Positions 15,041 through 23,117 of a stretch of DNA of 32,458 nucleotides are shown here, piece after piece. The position numbers were made by a program, and so were the translations under genes. The DNA lies in assembly GCA_002479215.1 (NCBI GenBank), contig DLME01000123.1, forward strand, positions 1 to 32,458, given 5' to 3'. Source of the DNA: Syntrophaceae bacterium UBA7544. Its GTDB lineage: Bacteria; Desulfobacterota; Syntrophia; Syntrophales; Smithellaceae. The notes beneath the pieces were generated by a model. That model searched no databases. It saw nothing but the letters and a program-made list of their open reading frames with translations, and was not told the DNA's origin. Within the stretch, counting starts at the first letter, position 1; every line of letters starts with the position of its first letter.

Positions 15041-16079
15041 AAAGCGCCCCCTTCTCTTTCAAGAACTTTTCAAATTCTTCCATTGTTACGCCCATATTTC
15101 TCTCACGGCCTTCTCCGTCCCAGATGGAGGTAAATGCAGCCCCATAATTGGCCGGTGCAGAGTAAAACGCCTTCGCCCTAAAGCCGTCCAGGGTGCCACT
15201 GCCGAATTTCTCCACATAGTGATTGATATAGGCCTCACGATCCTTGCAGTTGAATACCCATTCATCCATCCAAGCTTGCATGGCCTTGGCATCTCCGCAA
15301 GCCATGGAAAACATGCTGAACATGAAACGGTCCAAGTTATAGTAACCGATTACCTCCGTCGGACTGGCACCCCAAGGGATTTCAATCACCGCATCGACCC
15401 GATACGAAGGAAGCAATGTCAAATGCGGACTTGACTTGATCACGTCATACTCGACGATCTCCTCGCAGGAGACGATGATTCTCTTGCTGCTGAGTGCCGC
15501 CGCAGCCACACTGCCCAGGGCTCCCCAGTACTGTGCATTCCCGTATTTATCCGCCCGCTGGACATGAACAATACAGACATCGGGGTTCGCTGCGGGAACA
15601 GTGAGAATTTCTTTGCCAGTATAGGGACATTTGATAACCCGATATTTATCCTCACCCATAAAAGTGCGTTTCCTGAACAAATCAGTATCAATCACCCCCT
15701 CCAGAACCGGTATGAACGTAAAACCATGCATGCCAGCGACGAGCCGCGCATTATATTGAAAATTTGTGTAGTCTTCCATTTGGAGGGTTCCTGTCTGCAG
15801 AGCGCGTTCCACGGCAGAGCCCCCGGACCTGCCTCCCCCTCGATAGACATATGTGCTGACCAGACGATCCACACAACCGGCCGCCACCAGGACCTCCACA
15901 TCGATGACGCCTGATTGCGAATAAACGGTTAAATTCTTTTTCTGCTGGCGGGCAACCTCGTAAACAAGAGCCATAGCGGCTGCAACCGTATAGTTACCCA
16001 GAATCAGACTGCTTCCGTCGTGAACAAATTTACGGATGGCTTCATTGGCGGTCATGATTTTACTCTTTACCTCAGACAT
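15033..16079 (-). CDS. CoA-transferase alpha subunit (glutaconate CoA-transferase type, GctA)
   Basis: This protein of about 348 residues is the A subunit partner of the gene at 14216. It shows the CoA-binding fold of class I transferases (DGSSLILGNYTVAAAMALVYEV near the N-terminus, then VYRGGGRSGGSAVERAL and NPDVCIVHVQRADKYGNAQYWG, the conserved H-(x)-Q-(x)-AD--GN strand). The frame opens at 16097, but the ATG at 16079 is chosen because AAGGAGG lies five bases before it (complement of 16085-16091). Upstream, at 16182-16214, is the regulatory element shared with gntP, and beyond it the relic of a response regulator. The pair could activate glutaconate or a related acid for entry into crotonyl-CoA metabolism. 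Confidence 0.9.
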   Translation of the reverse strand: MSEVKSKIMTANEAIRKFVHDGSSLILGNYTVAAAMALVYEVARQQKKNLTVYSQSGVIDVEVLVAAGCVDRLVSTYVYRGGGRSGGSAVERALQTGTLQMEDYTNFQYNARLVAGMHGFTFIPVLEGVIDTDLFRKRTFMGEDKYRVIKCPYTGKEILTVPAANPDVCIVHVQRADKYGNAQYWGALGSVAAAALSSKRIIVSCEEIVEYDVIKSSPHLTLLPSYRVDAVIEIPWGASPTEVIGYYNLDRFMFSMFSMACGDAKAMQAWMDEWVFNCKDREAYINHYVEKFGSGTLDGFRAKAFYSAPANYGAAFTSIWDGEGRERNMGVTMEEFEKFLKEKGALYE

Positions 16080-16156
16080 AGAAACCTCCTTATTCATAGA
16101 AGATGGCGCTTTGATTTGTAAATGGACATAGGATATGTCGAGGCAAGAGACAAGTG

Positions 16157-16215
16157 GGTAGGGACCCCATATGGATGGAGGATATCCCCACTTTTATATG
16201 GGGGAAAACCCTACC
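16157..16215 (-). promoter_or_regulatory. Putative activator box upstream of gctA (shared with gntP)
   Basis: On the minus strand, reading towards gctA, 16214-16182 gives GTAGG, six bases, CCCCA, eight bases, TGGGG, one base, TAT. The same order and spacing (within one base) occur before gntP at 20133-20164. The CCCCA-N8-TGGGG core is a perfect palindrome about 105-120 bases from the gctA start. The wider region is itself an inverted repeat: GGTAGGG and CCCCATAT (16157-16172) against ATATGGGG and CCCTACC (16196-16215). Binding by the NarL-type regulator at 19350 is inferred from the linkage, not shown. Confidence 0.65.
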
Positions 16216-16285
16216 ATATGAAAGAAAGGATTTTTTTTGATGAAACGACACGAAAAGAAGGGTCTTGCTACCGGCTAATAGAGGG

Positions 16286-16462
16286 TTAGTCCGCCCAGAG
16301 TTCCGGATCAACAACCCCAATCTTGATAGCATATTTCAGGGATTCAAAGCGGTCGTGGATATCGAGCTTATTCATGATGTTGGTGCAGTGTTTTTCGATG
16401 GTCTTCGGGCTGATGCAAAGAACATCGGCAATCCAGCCCGTAGAAAGGTCCTGTCCATACAT
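16286..16462 (-). pseudogene. C-terminal relic of a NarL-type response regulator
   Basis: On the minus strand 58 residues are open to a TAA at 16286: they include IADVLCISPKTIEKHCTNIM (helix-turn-helix) and end KYAIKIGVVDPELWAD. The intact regulator at 19350 ends KYAIKIGVVDPDLWED and has the same SPKT-EKH--IMNKL-IHDR core, so this is a close paralogue. The receiver domain and the start of the LuxR-type domain are gone; IS3 debris begins about 90 bases away. It lies upstream of gctA exactly as the intact gene lies upstream of gntP. Confidence 0.82.
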
Positions 16463-16551
16463 AATATTTCATCTTCTAACACTCAAAATAATGAACACGT
16501 TATTCAGGGTAAGAAATAAAAAATGGGACTAGCTATTTTACCTTTTCCTAG

Positions 16552-16749
16552 AGGCTCAACGGAGAAATCTTCTATACCTTGAAAGAAGCGAAAACGCTGA
16601 TTGAAAAATGGCGCATGGAATACAACACGCTCCGGCTACACAGCTCTTTGAAATACCATCCTCCAGCACCAGAGGCGTACCTGTATCGAGAAATAAAAAA
16701 TGTCCGAATCCTATATTTTAAATGTGGTACAAATATCGGGGGCAGGTCA
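16552..16749 (+). mobile_element. IS3-family transposase, C-terminal relic
   Basis: The frame reads LNGEIFYTLKEAKTLIEKWR and then YNTLRLHSSLKYHPPAPEAY, the C-terminal end of the rve/DDE catalytic domain of IS3-group OrfB proteins (E-W--EYN--RPHSSLGY-PPAPEA). A frameshift follows, after which LNVVQISGAGH, the usual terminal sequence, appears in the next frame (16719-16751). The rest of the element, including both orfA and the catalytic DD residues, is missing. It abuts the truncated response regulator, so its insertion and later deletion probably destroyed that gene. Confidence 0.8.
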
Positions 16750-16771
16750 TCAATCCGTAATAAGCACAATT
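16750..16771 (+). repeat. 22-bp repeat, copy 2 (first at 9441-9462)
   Basis: It matches 9441-9462 with one difference and directly follows the IS3 end, so it may be the sequence into which that element inserted. The rest of the gap to 17068 shows no gene, promoter or repeat that I can support. Confidence 0.6.
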
Positions 16772-17068
16772 CTCTCCCTCGTTGGAGCCATGGCAATTAA
16801 AACTTGCCGTGGCTGTCGTGGTGGTCTTTCCGTCTTTATAAATAAAGTCTCGTTATAAATGATTTACACGAGCCATCTTGAATAATGGTTAAATGACATT
16901 TGTGAATATCACATGAAAGCCAACAGTAGCCATGTAAGTGAAAAATCTAAAACATTGAGTTGGCCACATTTATTTCCATCTCTGTCACTGATGGCGGTCC
17001 CTAGAGTATTGATCATTTTTGGTGTAAGAACAAGTCTTAAAGTAAATATTGTAACATATATTTTTTAG

Positions 17069-17536
17069 TTATTTTTTGTTAGGCTCTGCAGTGATAACTT
17101 GTTCAATGCCTTTTTTATTCAATTGCCCTATCAATATTTGCTGATTATTTTTATCTAAATTGTAATAATTGATTATGATGGTATTTTTCTTTTTCTCTGC
17201 ATCTGCTTCTTCCTTGTCGCTTTTTAATATTAATGTCAAATGTTTATCTCTCTTTAATGTCCATGATGCTATCTCTGAGTACAGAATCTCTTTTTTTGCA
17301 ACATTTCCTGATTGGAAATATATTGTATCATCACCTAGAACAATCATCGGCTTAAAAAACATATAAATGGCCGCGATTGCCAGCAGCACACCGAAAACAA
17401 CTGCAAGAATGCCCGTCTCGCGGGTTTCTGCCGCTCCAATATATTGCAGGCCGATGATTAAACAAATAACAGCAATAAGAAATGATATGAAAGTATATCT
17501 TTTTATTTCATGAATTTTGATGCCCTCAGCCATCAT
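17069..17536 (-). CDS. Two-TM membrane protein with cytoplasmic C-terminal domain, unknown function
   Basis: This protein of about 155 residues has two membrane helices (YTFISFLIAVICLIIGLQYI and ILAVVFGVLLAIAAIYMFF, roughly residues 14-34 and 42-62) followed by a soluble beta-rich domain with alternating hydrophobic and polar residues. The layout resembles bacterial PH-like (YdbT/YcxB-type) membrane proteins, but I cannot confirm a family. The frame opens at 17551; the ATG at 17536 is preferred since GGAGG lies eight bases before it. It is transcribed away from the sensor kinase gene at 17823 and has no same-strand partner, so its role is unknown. Confidence 0.65.
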   Translation of the reverse strand: MMAEGIKIHEIKRYTFISFLIAVICLIIGLQYIGAAETRETGILAVVFGVLLAIAAIYMFFKPMIVLGDDTIYFQSGNVAKKEILYSEIASWTLKRDKHLTLILKSDKEEADAEKKKNTIIINYYNLDKNNQQILIGQLNKKGIEQVITAEPNKK

Positions 17537-17758
17537 TAAAACAACCTCCATTAGCTTACAGTCGCAGTTTATATTTTTTCCTTGCTAGATAGTATCTATT
17601 CCAATCAGATGGCAAGGACTTTTTCAATCACAATTTGCTGATTAGGGAAATGAGCGTTGATAAGCGTTGTTCGAACTGTCCTCTCTAAAAACAAGCAACT
17701 GCGTACATTGCCTCGATGATCATCAGCAGTAAGGATCGTGTTTTACAACAATATTTCA

Positions 17759-17787
17759 TTGACAAACAAAACCACCCAACATATAAT
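17759..17787 (+). promoter_or_regulatory. Consensus sigma-70 promoter for the sensor kinase gene
   Basis: TTGACA (17759-17764) and TATAAT (17782-17787) match the sigma-70 consensus at every base, with the ideal 17-base spacer. Transcription would start near 17794, about 30 bases before the kinase ATG. Such a promoter implies strong, largely unregulated expression of the two-component system. Confidence 0.8.
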
Positions 17788-17822
17788 TCAACCCCGCAAA
17801 AGCTAGTTCTGATCAATCTTAA

Positions 17823-19340
17823 ATGGCAAGTTCATATATGGATTATAAAAATGCGTATGGAGTCCTGCAAAAAAAAATCCAGAAACTGGAAAAAGAAATC
17901 AAGGTTCATAAAATTGCTGCAAAAGAGCTAGAAGAATCGGAAAGAACGTATCGTCATATCTTCGAATATTCTCCGGTAATGGCTTATCGTACCGACTATA
18001 ATGGCTTTTTCCTTGACGTAAATAGAGCAGGCGTAGATATTTTAGGTTATAAGAACCGCAGCGATATCATTGGACTGGAAGCCCCTCGTTTTCTTTACGC
18101 TGATCCTGCTGATCGGAATATATTCCAAAAAAAAGTTAACAAGACAGGTTTTGTGCGGGATTTTGAAACACAATTCCGACGAAAAAATGGTTCCATTATT
18201 GATGTTCAGTTAACAGCGACGGCACACTACAATAAAAAAGGAGTAATAGATGGATATGAAGGGTTTATTTTGGATATTACGAGCCGTAAGCAAGCCCAAA
18301 GAGCGCTTTTGGAATCCGAAGAAAAATATAGAACTGTCGCCGAAAATTCTCTAGCCGCAATTTTTATTCATCAAAAAAAACGCTTTTGTTATGCAAATCG
18401 TCGCCTTGCGGAAATGCTCGGCTATGACTCGCCGGAAGAAATTGTTGGCAAGCCATTTTGGGTAGTCGTTCATCCGGAAGATAGGCATTTAGTTAAGGAA
18501 AGAGGCTTAAAAAGAGAAAAGACTGATTTTTTCCCCGATCACTATCCTTTTCGGGTAATAAAAAAGGATGGTTCGTTAATTTGGGTTGAGATGCGGGCAG
18601 CACATGCGCCATATCTGGGACTGTCTGCGGTTATTGGTAATTTCATTGATATAACTCAGCGTAAACTAGCAGAAGAAGAGATGCGGAGGCTCCCACAAAA
18701 GCTTATTGAAGAAGGGGAGAAGGAACGTAAACGCATTGCTGCTGATATCCATGATGAATTTGGCCAATCTTTGACAACATTGCACTTTGATCTGGAAGTG
18801 CTGCAAAAATCTTTGCCGGGTGGCTTGAAGGAAGAAAAAAAGAGATGCAATAGCCTGATCACCAAAGTGGAAAAACTTGCAGATGTAGTGCGTAAAACAA
18901 CTTCTTATTTGCGTCCCGATTTGTTGGACCACTTAGGACTAATCCCCGCCCTAGAATGGTATATAAACGAGTTCAGTGAACGCCAGCCCGGCATTAAAAT
19001 TGAATTTGAAGCAAGAGGATTCAAAAAGAGGCTAAATGCAGAAATTGAAACAGTGCTCTACAGAATATGCCAGGAATGTTTGGCGAATGTTAAAAAACAC
19101 GCTCAAGCCGCAGCAGTTAATATCATGTTGACCTACAGCTATCCTTTAGTCATCTTTATTATCAAGGATAACGGTATTGGCTATCAGCAATCAGTTGGAG
19201 GTTTACCTAAGAACATGAAATCCCGCGGTATCGGCCTGTCGAGTATGAGGGAAAGAGTAACATTTTTGCGCGGGAATATTGATATAACATCCTCTCCGCG
19301 CAAAGGAACAACCATCCGGATAGAATTACCTTTAACTTAA
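17823..19340 (+). CDS. PAS-domain sensor histidine kinase, NarX/DegS-type
   Basis: This 505-residue cytoplasmic kinase has no membrane helix. An N-terminal coiled coil (residues about 10-40) leads to two PAS domains (about 42-160 and 165-285), each ending in the PAC-like DITSRKQAQ/DITQRKLAE. Next comes a HisKA_3 domain with the phosphorylated His310 (ERKRIAADIHDEFGQ), then HATPase_c with its N box (YRICQECLANVKKHAQA), DNGIGY, and RGIGLSSMRERV. This class pairs with NarL-type regulators, and one follows after only nine bases. It probably senses a small molecule or redox state through its PAS domains. The ATG at 17823 has no visible ribosome-binding site; an ATG at 17838 is an alternative. Confidence 0.93.
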   Translation: MASSYMDYKNAYGVLQKKIQKLEKEIKVHKIAAKELEESERTYRHIFEYSPVMAYRTDYNGFFLDVNRAGVDILGYKNRSDIIGLEAPRFLYADPADRNIFQKKVNKTGFVRDFETQFRRKNGSIIDVQLTATAHYNKKGVIDGYEGFILDITSRKQAQRALLESEEKYRTVAENSLAAIFIHQKKRFCYANRRLAEMLGYDSPEEIVGKPFWVVVHPEDRHLVKERGLKREKTDFFPDHYPFRVIKKDGSLIWVEMRAAHAPYLGLSAVIGNFIDITQRKLAEEEMRRLPQKLIEEGEKERKRIAADIHDEFGQSLTTLHFDLEVLQKSLPGGLKEEKKRCNSLITKVEKLADVVRKTTSYLRPDLLDHLGLIPALEWYINEFSERQPGIKIEFEARGFKKRLNAEIETVLYRICQECLANVKKHAQAAAVNIMLTYSYPLVIFIIKDNGIGYQQSVGGLPKNMKSRGIGLSSMRERVTFLRGNIDITSSPRKGTTIRIELPLT

Positions 19341-19349
19341 GAGGGAAAG

Positions 19350-20018
19350 ATGGGCAAAATAAAAATTTTGATTGCCGATGATCATGCCATCGTACGGGCG
19401 GGATTGAGACAACTCTTCAGTGACCAAAAAGATTTAGAAGTTATTGGAGAAGTAGAAGATGGAAAACAGGCTATAGAAAAAGTAAAAGTGCTTCATCCCG
19501 ATGTACTTCTTCTCGATATCGCCATGCCGCAATTAAACGGGCTGGAGGTAGTCAGCCTGATTAAGAAATCAGTTCTCAAAACGCAAGTTGTTGTCTTGTC
19601 CATGCATTCCAAGGAAACCTATGTTCAGCAGGTTCTTGCAGCAGGAGCTTTGGGTTATGTTCTCAAAGCCTCACCAAGTTCGGACATTTTGGAAGCGATA
19701 AGGGCAGCCTATCGTGGCGAGTATTTTCTCAGCTCTAAGCTGCGTACCGAAGTAATTTGTGCCTACGCTAAACGCCGGAAAAGCAGCCCAGCATTGGGCG
19801 GCTATGATCTTCTCTCTGAAAGGGAACAACAAGTTTTTCGCTTGGCCGCTCAGGGAAACTCTACTGGACAGATTGGAGAAATCCTCTTTGTTAGTCCAAA
19901 AACAGTAGAAAAACACCATACAAGTATCATGAATAAATTAGGTATTCATGACCGTCTGGGGCTGATGAAGTATGCTATCAAAATTGGTGTTGTTGATCCT
20001 GATCTTTGGGAAGATTGA
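19350..20018 (+). CDS. NarL/FixJ-family response regulator
   Basis: This 222-residue protein is the partner of the kinase encoded nine bases upstream. The receiver domain has the acidic pair (IADDHA, Asp10-11) and the phosphoacceptor Asp56 (VLLLDIAMP), with the conserved Lys near residue 105 (VLKAS). The C-terminal LuxR-type helix-turn-helix reads LSEREQQVFRLAAQGNSTGQ, then SPKTVEKHHTSIMNKLGI. GAGGGA gives a ribosome-binding site for the ATG at 19350. It likely activates the downstream gntP and CoA-transferase genes and perhaps gctAB, since the same palindromic box precedes both loci. A truncated close paralogue lies at 16286. Confidence 0.95.
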   Translation: MGKIKILIADDHAIVRAGLRQLFSDQKDLEVIGEVEDGKQAIEKVKVLHPDVLLLDIAMPQLNGLEVVSLIKKSVLKTQVVVLSMHSKETYVQQVLAAGALGYVLKASPSSDILEAIRAAYRGEYFLSSKLRTEVICAYAKRRKSSPALGGYDLLSEREQQVFRLAAQGNSTGQIGEILFVSPKTVEKHHTSIMNKLGIHDRLGLMKYAIKIGVVDPDLWED

Positions 20019-20132
20019 TCTTATAGCATTTCTCTTTCTTAGGTTTCCTCGACCTGTTAGTAATACCCCTGCCCAAGCATCCTCCTTATCTCTTCGTTAG
20101 CCTTTGAAACAAAATAGTATTAATTCAAAAAA

Positions 20133-20172
20133 GTAGGAAAATCCCCACCCTTAAATGGGGCTATTCCCCCAT
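20133..20172 (+). promoter_or_regulatory. Putative activator box upstream of gntP (shared with gctA)
   Basis: Reading towards gntP: GTAGG, five bases, CCCCA (20143-20147), eight bases, TGGGG (20156-20160), one base, TAT. A further TCCCCCAT follows at 20165. The same element stands before gctA in the same orientation. It is about 70-90 bases from the gntP start, a usual place for an activator site. No strong -35/-10 pair lies between it and the gene, consistent with dependence on an activator. Confidence 0.65.
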
Positions 20173-20230
20173 TGTTTTTTTGCCCTTCTTATTTAACAAG
20201 AAAACATAACTTTATACGAAGGAGGGTTTT

Positions 20231-21547
20231 ATGGATTTAAATACCATCAGTACCATCGGAATTGTTGTATCATTAGCTTTTATCGTTATCCTTGCCTTGA
20301 GAGGGTGGCACATCATTGTGATTGCGCCACTGGCTGCCGTTATTGCAGCCTTGTTTTCGAACCTGAATGTTTTGGAAACTCTCACCGGGCCTTACATGAA
20401 AGGGTTTACCAACTACGCCGGCAAATTTTATCTCATCTTTTTGTTGGGCACAATCTTCGGCAAATTTATGGAAGACAGTGGCGCTGCCCGTTCCATCGCC
20501 CAATCGATTATTAAGTTAATCGGAGGAAGCGGTAACCCGATGCGCGTGCTTGTTTCTTTTTCTGTTGTTTGTATGGTTTTAACTTATGGTGGCGTCAGTC
20601 TTTTTGTCGTTATTTTCACCGTTCTGCCGATTGCACGATCTCTCTGGAAAGAAGCAAATATTCCCTGGCATTTATTCATGCTTTCCTTCGTTTTTGGCGC
20701 TGCGACCATAACAATGACTATGCTTCCCGGTTCTCCGTCAATCCAGAACATCATGCCGACCAAATATATGCATACAACGGCAATGGCCGCTCCACTGCTT
20801 GGCCTTTTGGCTGCTGTAGTCGTAGCCATACTTAATCTTCTATATATGAAATACTGCTTAAATAAAGTTAAAGAAAAAGGCGAAGTTTATGTTCCACCTA
20901 GCGGCGTTGGAATTATTGCTGAAAGCACCGAAGTAGAAGATATGCCTAACGTTTGGTTGAGCTTGCTTCCTATGGCTGTCGTTCTGGTCTTTTTAAATGT
21001 TCCTGTAATAAAACTGGATATTATCTATTCATTGGCCGCTGGTGCCCTTGCTTGCGCGATTTTATTCTGGAGTCGGTATTCTAATATAGTAGATACCTTG
21101 ACCAAAGGCGCCATCAATATGGCTATTCCGATAATCAATACGTGCGCCGACGTCGGTTACGGTATGGCTGTTGCGGCTACAGCTGGATTCAAGGTTGTTT
21201 CCACCTGGCTGTTAACTCTACCGTTTAATCCAATTATTTCTCTTGCCGTTGCCACAAATCTGATGGCCGCTATCACTGGTTCAGCTTCCGGCGGTATGGG
21301 AATTGTATTGGAAACATTAGTTCCCAAATACCTTGCTCTTGGTATCAGCCCCGAACTGGCACATCGAATTGTGGCCATGTCTTCCGGTTGTTTTGATGCT
21401 ATGCCCCATAACGGTGTTATCATTACAATTCTCGCCGTTGCCGGTTTGACTCATGTCAACGCATACAAACATGTTTTTTGGGGACACATCGTTGCGACAT
21501 TGATTGCGCTCATTATCTGTATTCCTCTGGGAATTCTGATTTACTAA
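20231..21547 (+). CDS. GntP-family permease (hydroxy acid:H+ symporter)
   Basis: This 438-residue inner-membrane protein has about 12 hydrophobic segments and the GntP family features, such as TITMTMLPGSPSIQNIMPTK and the late ITGSASGGMGI and MSSGCFDAMPHNG loops. GntP relatives carry gluconate and similar sugar acids; members with this sequence pattern are often annotated as 3-hydroxybutyrate permeases. The ATG at 20231 follows GGAGGG (20221-20226). The next gene is an acyl CoA-transferase, so import of a short hydroxy acid such as 3- or 4-hydroxybutyrate followed by CoA activation is likely. It is probably under the two-component system encoded just upstream. Confidence 0.92.
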   Translation: MDLNTISTIGIVVSLAFIVILALRGWHIIVIAPLAAVIAALFSNLNVLETLTGPYMKGFTNYAGKFYLIFLLGTIFGKFMEDSGAARSIAQSIIKLIGGSGNPMRVLVSFSVVCMVLTYGGVSLFVVIFTVLPIARSLWKEANIPWHLFMLSFVFGAATITMTMLPGSPSIQNIMPTKYMHTTAMAAPLLGLLAAVVVAILNLLYMKYCLNKVKEKGEVYVPPSGVGIIAESTEVEDMPNVWLSLLPMAVVLVFLNVPVIKLDIIYSLAAGALACAILFWSRYSNIVDTLTKGAINMAIPIINTCADVGYGMAVAATAGFKVVSTWLLTLPFNPIISLAVATNLMAAITGSASGGMGIVLETLVPKYLALGISPELAHRIVAMSSGCFDAMPHNGVIITILAVAGLTHVNAYKHVFWGHIVATLIALIICIPLGILIY

Positions 21548-21553
21548 GAGTCT

Positions 21554-21608
21554 GTCTCGTTTCCGTCCTGACTTACATGGTCAGGACGGACCTGCCCCGA
21601 TACGAGAC
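21554..21608 (+). other. Two-part hairpin between gntP and the CoA-transferase gene
   Basis: A perfect 11-bp stem, TCCGTCCTGAC (21562-21572) with GTCAGGACGGA (21580-21590), has a 7-base loop. It is flanked by a second complementary pair, GTCTCGT (21554-21560) and ACGAGAC (21602-21608). No T run follows, so it is not a standard terminator; it may stabilise or process the gntP message or attenuate the downstream gene. Confidence 0.6.
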
Positions 21609-21690
21609 ATTTGCAAAATCGGATGTTCCGGCAGCGATTAAAAATGAGCATGGTTTTTGAAAAAATTCTTTGACATACTAAGAGGGAAAA

Positions 21691-23001
21691 ATGAGTTGGA
21701 AGGATGATTATAAGAAAAAGTTAGTGTCAGTGGAAGATGCCGCAGCAGTCATTAAATCCAATGATCAGGTTTATTTCACTCCGGTGTGCAGTGCTCCGGT
21801 AGATGTCATCAATGCCATCTGTAAACGAAAAAATGAATTAAGTAATGTTATGATGTTTTCGGCCCTTCTTCTGTACCCATTCGAATGTTTTAAGGGAGAA
21901 TTCAAGGGTCGTATCGGGTATACGACTTTTTTTATGGGTCCAATTGAAAGAAAATTTGTCGATCAGGGAAATATCGATATAATATCTTACCACTTTGGCG
22001 ACACTGCTTGGTTTACAGAAAATACCCTCAAGCCTGATGTATTTATAGCTGAGGTATCCGTGCCCGACGAAAAAGGCAACATGAGCCTTGGTCTTCTCGG
22101 CACTTTCAATGGACATCAGGCGACAAAACTGGCCAAAAAAGTTATTATTCAGGTGAACCATGAAGTGCCCTATGTTTATGGCAGCAAGGAAGCTTTTGTT
22201 AATGTAGCTGACGTGGATTATATCTGCGAGCAGGATCATAAAATTCCCGAATTGCCCTCCATTCCTCTTACCGATATGGAAAAGACAATTGCCCATAATA
22301 TAATCCCCTATATTGAGGACGGTTCCACCATTCAGATCGGTGTTGGCGGCCTTGGTAATGCCGTTGGATTCTATCTGGAAAATCATAAAAACCTGGGTAT
22401 CCACACCGAAATGTTTGTTGATTCCATGGTTGCTCTGGCGGAAAAGGGTATTGTTAACGGCAGCAAAAAAACTTTGCATCCGGGTGAAATAACGATTTCT
22501 TTCGGAATCGGCTCGAAAAAGTTATACGATTTTATGAATAAGAACAAAGTGTTGAAGGCGTACGCGCTCTCTTACATCAATAATGAAAACGTTATCGGCA
22601 GCAATGATAAATTCGTCGCCATCAACAACGCCCTTATGTGCGACCTCACCGGTCAAGTTTGCTCCGAATCCATTGGCTTTCACCAATTCAGCGCTACCGG
22701 CGGTCAATTGAACTTCGTTCGCGGCGCCAGACTTTCCAAAGGTGGAAAATCGTTCCTCACTCTGGAATCCACTGCGAAGAAACAAGACGGCACTGTACTT
22801 TCCCGAATTACAGCTGCTTTGCCTCCCGGTGCTGTAGTAACCACGCCGCGTTCAGATATTGACTACATCGTTACTGAATACGGAGCGGTAAACTTACGCT
22901 GTAAATCAATATCGAACAGAGTGAAAGAAATGATTAGCATTGCTCATCCTGATTTCCGCGACAAGCTGATGAAAGAAGCCAAAGAAGTAAAGTTGATCTG
23001 A
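21691..23001 (+). CDS. Acyl CoA-transferase, 4-hydroxybutyrate/butyrate/acetyl-CoA hydrolase family
   Basis: This 436-residue protein matches the layout of the acetyl-CoA hydrolase/transferase family, which includes 4-hydroxybutyrate CoA-transferase (AbfT/Cat2, about 438 residues) and butyryl-CoA:acetate CoA-transferase. The catalytic Glu240 lies in NLGIHTEMFVDS, and the CoA/oxyanion region reads TIQIGVGGLGNAVGF; the C-terminal half has GGQLNFVRGARLSKGGK and TEYGAVNLR. It would transfer CoA from acetyl-CoA to a short acid. AAGAGGG gives the ribosome-binding site. Together with the permease upstream and the 4-hydroxybutyryl-CoA dehydratase at 5666, 4-hydroxybutyrate is an attractive substrate; butyrate, crotonate and 3-hydroxybutyrate remain possible. 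Confidence 0.9.
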   Translation: MSWKDDYKKKLVSVEDAAAVIKSNDQVYFTPVCSAPVDVINAICKRKNELSNVMMFSALLLYPFECFKGEFKGRIGYTTFFMGPIERKFVDQGNIDIISYHFGDTAWFTENTLKPDVFIAEVSVPDEKGNMSLGLLGTFNGHQATKLAKKVIIQVNHEVPYVYGSKEAFVNVADVDYICEQDHKIPELPSIPLTDMEKTIAHNIIPYIEDGSTIQIGVGGLGNAVGFYLENHKNLGIHTEMFVDSMVALAEKGIVNGSKKTLHPGEITISFGIGSKKLYDFMNKNKVLKAYALSYINNENVIGSNDKFVAINNALMCDLTGQVCSESIGFHQFSATGGQLNFVRGARLSKGGKSFLTLESTAKKQDGTVLSRITAALPPGAVVTTPRSDIDYIVTEYGAVNLRCKSISNRVKEMISIAHPDFRDKLMKEAKEVKLI

Positions 23002-23048
23002 TTACTCACTTCCTTTGTCAGATGATTTTTGAGTAGATTTTATCTAGA

Positions 23049-23078
23049 GGCGCCGGAAATTTTCAGGCGCCGTTTTTC
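23049..23078 (+). terminator. Rho-independent terminator after the CoA-transferase gene
   Basis: GGCGCC and GAAA (from 23049) pair with TTTC and GGCGCC (23061-23071) and are followed by GTTTTTCTT. It lies 48 bases after the stop and closes the gntP-CoA-transferase unit. Confidence 0.85.
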
Positions 23079-23117
23079 TTATATTTTCATTACGGAATAC
23101 TTACATTGTTCCCTGTT

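Noticed and set aside
16090..16332. 80-residue - strand frame upstream of gctA
   Set aside because: It spans the regulatory inverted repeat and overlaps the response-regulator relic in another frame; no ribosome-binding site and no protein-like pattern.
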